Shown piece by piece: positions 54,801 through 60,000 of a stretch of 60,000 nt of DNA. The DNA comes from Owenia fusiformis (taxonomy: Eukaryota; Annelida; Polychaeta; Sabellida; Oweniidae): assembly GCA_903813345.2 (NCBI GenBank), contig CAIIXF020000005.1, positions 41,953,394 through 42,013,393 on the forward strand, written 5' to 3'. The notes beneath the pieces are model-generated. The model was not told the DNA's origin. It worked only from the letters and a program-made list of their open reading frames with translations, and did no database searches. The position numbers and the translations under genes were made by a program. The first letter of the stretch is position 1. Each line of letters starts with the position of its first letter.

Positions 54801-55634
54801 ATATATAATCTAACAGTGATAGAATCAATCTCCTAGCATTTCTTTCAGATCAATCATTCCTCAACCCTTCTCTCATGCAGATCTTTAAATTGGGAGAAAA
54901 TGTGACCTACTTTCAAAAATACACGTTTTCGTGTCTCTTACATGATAATTACATGACTTCTTACTAGTTATATATAAGCCTAGGGATTTTTCAGTGAAAA
55001 GGTGATCCAATTATTGGTCACTTAGTCTACTTATTGCAAAGTCAGCAAAGTCGAGTTATTAGCATAAATGTCACAGTTTGAAGGATTAATGGAAATATAA
55101 ACACTTCAGGTAAATATTGTGACAAAGAGCTTTCAGACTCTTATATTACTTAAACATTATTCACATGATGTCCGACAGGCGAAAAATCCATTTTTAGAAA
55201 AAGTTCAAATGCCTGAATCGAATCATTTGGTCTACTTACTCATATTTACATGACTTATTTGTTGAAGTCAAATGTGTGCATATTCGCCTAGTCAGTAGGC
55301 AGATTCTGGAAATTGGATCCAAATACAGTAAGAAACTATAAGTCATTTTCTTCAGAAATGTTCCTCTCGACTTCTGTTTGAGTGACATCAGAGTAACTAG
55401 AAATCTCAAAATCTGGATGAGTTCATTTGGCAGGAGTTAGAAATATTCAGCTTTGTAATCATCTCCTTCTCAAGTGCCCGGTGGAGACAAACAACTAAGT
55501 CCGAGAACTTCTTCTTTTCCACATAAAGTGAGGAACTGTGCCTATAACTCGCCATTGCAAAGAAAGATGGCAGCGTTTGATATATACATACCTTGTCCCC
55601 TACGTTTCGACGAGTCCATTTTCGATGACGTCAT
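39799..55634 (-). CDS. CCDC66: CCDC66 (coiled-coil domain-containing protein 66), 18 coding exons
   Basis: CCDC66 is a centriolar-satellite, ciliary and microtubule-associated coiled-coil protein. Eighteen exons on the minus strand join in phase to 3531 nt, 1176 aa plus stop (human about 950 aa). Landmarks in order: LTQEQLNAIL (about 127); ERKRLQWARER (about 268); EKKKLQWEAERK (about 338); WNPFGRPGAGAP (about 357); AMRSSFAFG (about 434); KKRWLEEL (about 457); SLLRGQNTLIDP (about 548); a long charged coiled coil (576-678); RSRSRSPP; DFVPFLRT; and a C-terminus with ILQQLSDIRKGLIQKQREIE. The FGRPGAGAP, LLRG, PFLRT and C-terminal ILQQL...QKQRE motifs are family hallmarks as I recall them. The start is the first ATG of exon 1; a second ATG five codons later is also possible. 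Exon 1 lies between inverted repeats. Confidence 0.92.
40065..40151 (-). CDS. CCDC66: CCDC66 exon 17
   Basis: Acceptor tattcccag, donor AGGAAG|GTATAA. 29 codons ending RQDIILQQLSDIRK, matching the human C-terminal ILQQLSELR block. Confidence 0.9.
40340..41442 (-). CDS. CCDC66: CCDC66 exon 16, longest exon
   Basis: Acceptor catttatcattttcag, donor AGCAAG|GTACCA. 367 codons: Lys-rich start, ERPGWGQKAKKKPVKQSERD, DPFYERNKKQAEARK, RSRSRSPP, His/Ser/Pro-rich repeats (SHRSKSPPI twice), and DFVPFLRTKDILDP near the end. The frame is open a little upstream, but the acceptor fits the phase. Confidence 0.92.
41768..41843 (-). CDS. CCDC66: CCDC66 exon 15
   Basis: Acceptor acttggtag, donor AACAG|GTGAGT. 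Reads VVIPSKYKQGSTDPMSSRRE and FGIQT. Confidence 0.83.
42266..42423. repeat. 158-bp hairpin in CCDC66 intron
   Basis: Near-perfect inverted arms of about 62 bp (GATAGGCCATTCAATATGGT / ACCATATTGAATGGCCTATC) around a 30-bp loop. Confidence 0.85.
43057..43208 (-). CDS. CCDC66: CCDC66 exon 14
   Basis: Acceptor ctcctttcag, donor AATAAG|GTAAGA. Reads AKYSPRAGAAGGNVEPASVP, a disordered linker ending HEPYEENK. Confidence 0.88.
43518..43662 (-). CDS. CCDC66: CCDC66 exon 13, coiled coil end
   Basis: Acceptor tctctataag, donor GAAG|GTAAGT. Reads EEQQKRVDDLKRAMDEATER, then KRLAHLGSHGHDTARLQEDY. Confidence 0.9.
44810..45010. repeat. degenerate repeat with AATCTCCCGTA motifs
   Basis: Several AATCTCCCGTA or AACTCCCGTA copies about 25-40 bases apart in a CCDC66 intron. 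Class unknown. Confidence 0.4.
45591..46424. mobile_element. 834-bp TA-flanked DNA transposon, non-autonomous
   Basis: Starts CAGTAAAACCTG and ends CAGGTTTTACTG with TA on each side (45589-45590 and 46425-46426). These ends and the TA target are typical of pogo/Tigger-type Tc1/mariner elements. Internal TCTATAGGGAAAACC blocks repeat. No transposase was seen. Confidence 0.75.
46455..46616 (-). CDS. CCDC66: CCDC66 exon 12, coiled coil
   Basis: Acceptor gctattgcag, donor AACAG|GTATGA. 54 codons of continuous charged heptads from KAIQEQVEEHQRKKRVERER to QEKQKQKQ. Confidence 0.92.
46658..46738. repeat. 162-bp satellite remnant in CCDC66
   Basis: AGATCTGATTAGGTTTTGGG, then GGCATGCTGGGTAAAT and GGCCATTTTGAATTTT are one partial unit of the satellite family seen in the TASOR-like introns. 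Confidence 0.7.
46959..47049 (-). CDS. CCDC66: CCDC66 exon 11
   Basis: Acceptor atttattgtag, donor ATCAG|GTATAA. Reads GASLLRGQNTLIDPVTMNEL, a conserved block, then the coiled-coil start EKRRRALEHQ. Confidence 0.9.
47395..47630. repeat. 20-22-bp tandem repeat in CCDC66 intron
   Basis: GAGCAATTTTCATAATCCAT-type units repeat about 11 times in two superblocks. Confidence 0.9.
47640..47883 (-). CDS. CCDC66: CCDC66 exon 10
   Basis: Acceptor atttcacag, donor GGAGG|GTAAGA. Reads EKQKEENRMRKEAEKSKTVQ and a Pro/Asn/Gly linker ending LSSSGG. Confidence 0.87.
48068..48134 (-). CDS. CCDC66: CCDC66 exon 9
   Basis: Acceptor tttttactag, donor TTAG|GTAAAT. Reads VATDGKFSDSKAEEKKRWLE and EL. It follows a 3-kb transposon-filled intron. 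Confidence 0.85.
48725..49229. mobile_element. 505-bp hAT-like element nested inside
   Basis: Ends AGGCCTGTCAACT and AGTTGACAGCCCT are inverted, and TAAACGC is duplicated at 48718-48724 and 49230-49236. The CAGGG(N)TGTCAA-like ends and 7-8 bp target duplication fit hAT elements. The interior has about seven TGTCACGCA repeats and a run of C at 49001-49028. Confidence 0.75.
49334..49826. mobile_element. possible small inverted-repeat element
   Basis: CAGGTTTTACCGTATATGTA at 49334 and TACAAATACGGTAAAACCTG at 49807 are inverted, extending inward to GTTTTGAAACG / CGTTTCAAAAC. Confidence 0.5.
50105..50515. repeat. about 410-bp hairpin
   Basis: Two arms of about 200 bp are inverted around AAGAAGGCCTTCTAACAGC near 50310 (e.g. 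ATCAAGGATTACGAGTCTCA against TGAGACAATCGCAATCCTTG). A further inverted pair (GGCTGGTGG at 49993, CCACCAGCC at 50521) suggests a larger original arm. Confidence 0.75.
51144..51317 (-). CDS. CCDC66: CCDC66 exon 8
   Basis: Acceptor ttggttacag, donor TTGGG|GTGAGT. Gln-rich coiled coil, then HPAMRSSFAFG. The CAA run (YDQLQQQQQTQHQQEQQRQQ) is a possible length polymorphism. Confidence 0.88.
51447..51559 (-). CDS. CCDC66: CCDC66 exon 7
   Basis: Acceptor gaacttttag, donor GTAAG|GTAAGC. Reads QQEQQRLLDTWNPFGRPGAG, the most diagnostic CCDC66 block. Confidence 0.92.
51976..52179 (-). CDS. CCDC66: CCDC66 exon 6
   Basis: Acceptor ctaccttcag, donor AAAAC|GTAAGA. Ends LSIAEKKKLQWEAERK, a second copy of the KLQW-type signature. 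Confidence 0.9.
52380..52603 (-). CDS. CCDC66: CCDC66 exon 5
   Basis: Acceptor tattcttgtag, donor ACGAG|GTAAGA. Contains DFVLQQLGQ and, at its end, SWKHMTIGERKRLQWARER, a first family signature. Confidence 0.9.
52893..53061 (-). CDS. CCDC66: CCDC66 exon 4
   Basis: Acceptor ctcatgtag, donor AACAA|GTAAGT. Reads DKNTNEVRVEKKEVHFQDEK and an acidic linker ending GKQANYDN. Confidence 0.82.
53299..53373. promoter_or_regulatory. cluster of E-box and CRE-like motifs in CCDC66 intron
   Basis: Within 75 bases are TGACGTTA (53299), CACGTG (53315 and 53337) and TGACGTCA (53366). Another GTGACGTTG lies near 53423. CG-containing motifs are rare in the surrounding AT-rich intron, so this may be an intronic enhancer or a transposon end. 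Confidence 0.35.
53792..54127 (-). CDS. CCDC66: CCDC66 exon 3
   Basis: Acceptor tttgtttcag, donor GTGG|GTGAGT. Lys-rich start EKKKKDKRKFGYKDKG, then the conserved TLTQEQLNAILSSLGQ motif near the end. Confidence 0.9.
54265..54327 (-). CDS. CCDC66: CCDC66 exon 2
   Basis: Reads SVRFDTSTTKDGKPAIYFGE. The acceptor used is the second of two AGs (TAGAG|GTTCAG); the first would run into a stop. Donor GAAG|GTAAAC. Confidence 0.85.
55151..55190. repeat. left inverted repeat flanking CCDC66 exon 1
   Basis: TTCACATGATGTCCGACAG here is the inverse of CTGTCGGACATCATGTGAA at 55845. About 37 of 40 positions match. Confidence 0.85.
55592..55634 (-). CDS. CCDC66: CCDC66 exon 1 (start)
   Basis: ATG at 55634-55632 opens MTSSKMDSSKRRGQ and ends at donor CAAG|GTATGT, phase 1. 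The start codon overlaps a palindromic ATGACGTCAT. Confidence 0.8.
55626..55633. promoter_or_regulatory. CRE-like TGACGTCA at the CCDC66 start
   Basis: A full palindromic CREB/ATF site lies inside ATGACGTCAT, whose first three bases on the minus strand are the start codon. Function is inferred from sequence only. Confidence 0.4.
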
Positions 55635-55833
55635 TTTCTTAGAATCTCTTCCATGATGTTGGAATTTGAGACGAAATACGAGGAGAAATGATTTGCGTGA
55701 TATCAGAAAATCGGATTTCTTTTCAGTTCCCTGTGATCAACTGACGAAAGGTAGGAGGTGTAGATAAGTCATTGGCCAAATTTATTATACATGGGGGAAA
55801 AACTTAAGAATACGACCGAATGAGAGAATAAAT

Positions 55834-55873
55834 TGATTTTTCCACTGTCGGACATCATGTGAATAATGTTTTA
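55834..55873. repeat. right inverted repeat flanking CCDC66 exon 1
   Basis: Partner of 55151-55190. The two enclose 643 bases that contain the start codon, exon 1 and presumably the promoter. Confidence 0.85.
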
Positions 55874-57000
55874 AAGGTAGAGTATACCATTGATAGTGCT
55901 GACTGTGACTTATTCAATAATAAGTTATTGGGCCAATATTTTAAGGTATGAGTACCATAATCCAACACCAAATTCGAAAATTCAGAACAATACTTTGCAC
56001 ATATGGCATTCGTGATCAACTATAAAACGCTTACCCCCCCATAGTGTTATATATCAAAATGTACCTGTTCATATTGGGGTTCGATTGATCTACATCAAAT
56101 TATAGGAAATCAGGTTACTTTTTGAGATATCATGCAGCGTCCATTTATTGTGACTCGCGTTTGCTACCATTTCCTCAATTCTAATATGATGGGCAATTGC
56201 GTAGTAAACATGATGATAACAGGGCCTGACAGTCGCCCCAGGGTATTTCAACATAAAGGGACTTCCTAGGGGGTATAGGGGCCAACTATTGCGGTTGTCT
56301 TGTGTTTGCATTTGGGTTGATTGTAAGGATCACATATATGGGCATGTGAAAGATCAATTAGATTGGCAAAATGGTAATATTATTAATAATAATAACTTTG
56401 TCCGTATTTTGGTGGGCGATAATCAAGTGAATATTTTTTTAATAAAATCTGTCATTTTTTGTACTTTGCAAAACCAGCAAATGACGTATATTTACAACGT
56501 CATTCTGGATTCTTCGTAACACTTATAACTATGAGAAACTCAAACTTACCCAAAACTCATGTCTTATTAGCTAACTTATCCAATTTCAGGCATTTTATGT
56601 GTTCATTTTTGAAATTTTTAAAATCGTCGTCAAGCAAGAGCTTTGAATTTTTGTCGTTAGATGGCGTACTCTACAAACGAAATTACTCAATTTGATTGGC
56701 ATTATTTGATCAAATCATATCCTATACAATTTAATCAAAATTTCCTAAATTAATAGCAAGTTAGATTGCTGTTGATTTTACAAGTAAAAATAAAAATAGG
56801 CGCTTTTTCGCTTTTTAACATGTTGACATTTAGACATCACTTCCTGTTTATATGCACGTGAAATTTTTTTCAGGAGTATTCAGGCCTCATACACGATTTC
56901 AGATCGTGAGGACAACTGTAAGTATTATAACACTTAAATGCAGATTCAGACAAGATTATTGTAATAGTATAAGTACTTTACAATAATTCTTCTAGACACA
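55874..57000. other. upstream intergenic sequence
   Basis: AT-rich, with a short AAT-rich microsatellite near 56385. Short open frames occur on both strands, but none has protein-like composition or good splice signals. Confidence 0.4.
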
Positions 57001-57057
57001 AAAGTGCAATAAAGTTCAATTCAAAACTGCATGATTTTGATTTTGAAAGAAATTTTG

Positions 57058-57172
57058 GCCGGGGGGATGGGGGGGGGGGGGTTCGCCCGACCCACTGACC
57101 GCCTACCCCCTGGCTACTGGCCTGAATATGTCTGTAATGCACAGGCCCAGGACTATTTAAATCCCCCCCCCT
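57058..57172. repeat. G-run and C-run low-complexity tract
   Basis: GGGGGGATGGGGGGGGGGGG at 57061 and a C run near 57165 flank a short GC-rich stretch. It could fold back or form a quadruplex. Confidence 0.5.
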
Positions 57173-57238
57173 ACCTAATACATAGGTCAATAACGGTGTT
57201 CTTTATTATTAGGAATTTTCTTGGGGCCATTATTGAGT

Positions 57239-57775
57239 TAAGGTTCAGCTGGAAAGTGACATTTTGGTAAAAAATTGCTATACCTGCACATGTTATTTTC
57301 CGGTACAGAATTAAGTATGAAGTCATGTGTGTATTTCCTTGCTTTTTTCAGGAAAGTATCATTACACTGTTTACTTTTATAATATCTGGAAACAGGTCAA
57401 TGGTAGCTCCTGTGTTGTCTGGAAATTTTGAAAGAAAATTTGGAAAAATAGAAAGTGTGAAATATCAGAATTTCCTGGAGTTTCCATTGAACCCCTACCA
57501 GATATTCTAAAAGAAGACAATGTAATGATACTTTCCTGAAAAAAGCAAGGAAATTGACACATGCCTTCATACTTTATTTTGTACCAGAAAATAACATGTG
57601 CAGGTATAGCAATTTTTTACCAAAATGTTACTTTCCAGCTGTACCTTAAGGTTCAGCTGGAAAGTAATATTTTGGTAAAAAATTGCTATACCTGCACATG
57701 TTATTTTCTGGTACAGAATTAAGTATGAAGTCATGTGTATATTTCCTTGCTTTTTTCAGGAAAGTATCATTATTT
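57239..57775. mobile_element. three-armed foldback element
   Basis: An arm starting TTCAGCTGGAAAGT appears three times: direct at 57239, inverted ending at 57648, and direct again at 57647. The first two make a 410-bp hairpin; the third is broken off at about 57775, where the retrotransposon tail begins. Confidence 0.8.
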
Positions 57776-59220
57776 GTTGTTGTTGTGTTGCATAAGCCGC
57801 TTTTTCCTCGGCAGTTAGTCTCTTGTGCTTTTTGTATATTCACTATGTACTTTCTCTTGTACTTTATTCACTTGTTGCGCAGATTTTCAAAGTGTCATTC
57901 ATTATTCATATTTACATTCATATTATTTATTTATTTCTCTCTCTCTCAGCAGTCATTATCTGTACTTATATTTAACAGTCTCTGTCTGTTTCTTGGTTTG
58001 TTTAATGTTAGATTCTTTTAGTTGTCTTTAGATATGTCATTAAGAAATGTCTCATATCTCTGTTCTGTGCTTCATTAAGTGCTTTATGAAAGCCTGTCAA
58101 AATCTTTAAGTCTATATTTGGCTTGGGTCCTTCAATCCCTAGTAATTTCACTTCAGCCTTATGTAGCATGAGTTCACGTTCATCATAGAACTTCTTACAA
58201 TTGAAAATGTAGTGGTGAACTGTCTCTGCACATTTGCAGTGCTCGCATTGGTTTGAGATGTCTGTCTGTATCTTAGACAAATGATCGTTTAGCTTGGAGT
58301 GTCCAGTAATCAGTTGATTTATCTTACAAAAGTAAGACCGATTTTGTTCATTCAGATTATTTTGGACTCCTACAGTTTCAATAATTTCTTGTATGTGTTT
58401 GACTTTTGTTGAGTTATCATATAGAGTCTGCCACTTGCTTAGGGCAGTTTTCTTTATAGATCTATATACTTCCTCTTTGCTTTGTTTAACAGAGGATGGG
58501 GGCAGTGTCGCTGCTTCCGCTGCTGCTTCCTTGGCATATGTATCGGCTAATTCATTGCCGTTAATTCCTAAGTGGCTTGGGACCCAGTAGTAGGTTAAAA
58601 CATTGCCGCCCTCGCTCAATCTGTAAACCAAAAACCTGGAATTTTCAATGCATTTAATTTCAGACCTTGGTTTATTGCTACTGAAAGTGCTAAGAAGGGC
58701 TGGTTGACAGTCACCAAAGATGTGAATATCGTGGTTGTTAATAGATATAGAGTGCAGGAATTCTAGAGCAAGGTGCAAAGCCTGTATTTCCCCACAATAA
58801 TTATTGCTTCTGACACTGATTGCTTTTTTCAAGCACACAGGTTCAGATTTGGTCCCGGCAAGAAATATAATCGCGCTTGACCCTGTTGGTCCTGGATTTG
58901 ATAGAGTGGACCCGTCAGTGAATACAATCACAGATTTATTGCTCAGATTGTTGATTTTATCTTTGATGATTTTACACTGCTCAGTTTTACTCACCCCCGT
59001 TGTTTTGCTACCTTCGAAAATGTTAAGCAGGTAGGGTGGAAATTCTAGACTTGTTTTGTATTCTTTTTCAACTTCTGCATTCTTGCCTGTGCTGTTAAAC
59101 TCTCTTATTCTTGAGTTTAAAATGCTGAAAGTTGATGGTTTTCTTTCTATATAGGTACTGATACTTGACAATAATATAAAAACACATAACATCAAGCGAT
59201 TTAACACAATATTATTGTGT
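57776..59220 (-). mobile_element. 5'-truncated non-LTR retrotransposon
   Basis: The minus-strand element ends in a CAACAACAACAAATA tail (plus strand 57772-57787) and contains the RNase H ORF. The reverse transcriptase is missing, so it is 5'-truncated. It is inserted in or beside the third foldback arm. Confidence 0.6.
58008..59207 (-). CDS. RNase H domain protein, 3' part of a non-LTR retrotransposon ORF2
   Basis: 399 codons, open. The RNase H fold is clear with all acidic positions: FTDGST, GEIQAL, GDCQPAL and NELAD, with VPSHLGI before the last. EFPPYL lies upstream, like the linker after reverse transcriptase. Downstream is a Cys/His motif, CEHCKCAETVHHYIFNC, and KKFYDERE, typical of I/Jockey-like tails. 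The first codons are probably flanking or linker sequence rather than a true start. The role is degrading RNA-DNA hybrids during retrotransposition; as it stands it lacks the polymerase. It looks young because it has no stops. Confidence 0.85.
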   Translation of the reverse strand: MLNRLMLCVFILLSSISTYIERKPSTFSILNSRIREFNSTGKNAEVEKEYKTSLEFPPYLLNIFEGSKTTGVSKTEQCKIIKDKINNLSNKSVIVFTDGSTLSNPGPTGSSAIIFLAGTKSEPVCLKKAISVRSNNYCGEIQALHLALEFLHSISINNHDIHIFGDCQPALLSTFSSNKPRSEIKCIENSRFLVYRLSEGGNVLTYYWVPSHLGINGNELADTYAKEAAAEAATLPPSSVKQSKEEVYRSIKKTALSKWQTLYDNSTKVKHIQEIIETVGVQNNLNEQNRSYFCKINQLITGHSKLNDHLSKIQTDISNQCEHCKCAETVHHYIFNCKKFYDERELMLHKAEVKLLGIEGPKPNIDLKILTGFHKALNEAQNRDMRHFLMTYLKTTKRI

Positions 59221-59225
59221 TAAGG

Positions 59226-59637
59226 TCAGGGTGCATGATGGGAAATTTTCTGCATTCCTCAATTGAGTCACATGTTATTTTTCAAACAAGAATCACTCCT
59301 TCCCCATAGTGTCTATATCTTCCAGTTTTGCACAAAGAGTGCTCTTATGTGCCTAGAAAAGACTTGTGAGAAGAATGTTTTGATAAAGTGTATAAAAAAC
59401 AAGAAAATTCAATGAAAAGATTCAGAAAAATTTCAGAAATTTTTTTCACTGAATTTTTTCATTTTTTATACATTTTACAAATCAAATCTTCTCACAAGGC
59501 TTTTCTAGGCACATAAGTGCACTCTTTGTGCAAACCTGGAAGATGTAGACAATGTGGGGAAGGAGTTATTCTTCTTTGAAAAATAACATGTGACTCAATT
59601 GAGGAATGCAGAAAATTTCCCAACATGCACCCTGTCC
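59226..59637. mobile_element. 412-bp foldback element
   Basis: Arms of about 180 bp: CAGGGTGCATGATGGGAAAT at left against ATTTCCCAACATGCACCCTG at right, continuing through TCAATTGAGTCACATG / CATGTGACTCAATTGA and GTGCCTAGAAAAG / CTTTTCTAGGCAC. Loop about 50 bp. Confidence 0.85.
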
Positions 59638-59639
59638 TC

Positions 59640-60000
59640 AAATGTTCATTTATACGAGTAAAATGAGGCTACACTTACCAATCTCTAAAGTGACATTTCC
59701 GCATGTCTACATGTCCGTCATTGTGTCTGTTCGTCTGAGTGTCCCGGATCGTAAAATTAAACTACCAGCGAAACGAAATTGTTGTCAAATAGATTGATAA
59801 TTATTATCGCGATTACTCGGGATAAAAAGATCAATTTTGAGGATAACAGGTATCTTTGATTAATTTATATAGCGCGTATATACACGCAAAATAGTTATTA
59901 ATTGCAAACCAACTGTTCGTTAATGCAGTGCCGTGATGACGGTTAATTATGCATCAATAGGGTCTAAGGGGGATACGGGACGGGGTGTATGTGTTTATAA
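59640..60000. other. window end, nothing recognised
   Basis: AT-rich sequence with no supported coding or repeat feature. Confidence 0.4.

Noticed and set aside
57031-57270. 79-codon frame across the G/C runs
   Set aside because: The glycine run is from a G homopolymer and the rest has no protein-like pattern.
1-60000. tRNA, rRNA or snRNA genes
   Set aside because: I looked for A/B boxes, anticodon arms and conserved rRNA or snRNA words and saw none; a covariance-model scan would be needed to exclude them.

Overview
This is AT-rich, intron-bearing animal DNA. Coding sequence sits in exons with GT-AG junctions separated by repeat-filled introns. The repeats point to a mollusc, most likely a bivalve: a (C)CGTCTGTCTGT microsatellite next to a 'TTATGTCCCCACCA' block, recurring 'GGCCATTTTGGATTTTCCGTCC' type satellites, many small inverted-repeat elements and a non-LTR RNase H ORF. 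The species assignment is inference.

Two protein-coding genes fill most of the window, tail to tail. The plus-strand gene runs from before the window start to 37504. I assembled 12 exons (2104-37504) whose reading phases all agree, giving 4552 codons plus stop. Its C-terminal part matches the C-terminal domains of TASOR, the scaffold of the HUSH silencing complex. One exon is 10.9 kb long and encodes about 3,625 mostly disordered residues. These include about 17 copies of a PKLGKL-type motif and an RS/RD-rich block. The N-terminal pseudo-PARP part of TASOR is not seen and should lie upstream of the window.

The minus-strand gene runs from 55634 (ATG) to 39799 (stop). I assembled 18 exons with consistent phase (1176 aa), recognisable as CCDC66, a centriolar-satellite, ciliary and microtubule protein. 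CCDC66 and TASOR are also tail-to-tail neighbours in the human genome (recalled, chromosome 3p14.3). The window therefore seems to preserve an ancient microsynteny, which also supports the TASOR call.

Layout: 83-2000, an 88-bp minisatellite interrupted by a small transposon; 2104-3591, TASOR exons and a non-LTR fragment; 3592-17531, a 14-kb intron with a 5.8-kb foldback element, a 162-bp satellite and small inverted-repeat elements; 17532-37504, the remaining TASOR exons, including a palindrome just before the giant exon that carries a possible in-phase alternative first exon; 37505-39798, 3' UTRs and a short intergenic gap; 39799-55634, CCDC66, with nested transposons in its 3-kb intron; 55635-60000, CCDC66 upstream DNA with foldback elements and a 5'-truncated non-LTR retrotransposon carrying RNase H. 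The first exon of CCDC66 lies between two 40-bp inverted repeats.

No tRNA, rRNA, CRISPR or prokaryotic feature was seen. All homology calls come from reading the sequence, with no database search.
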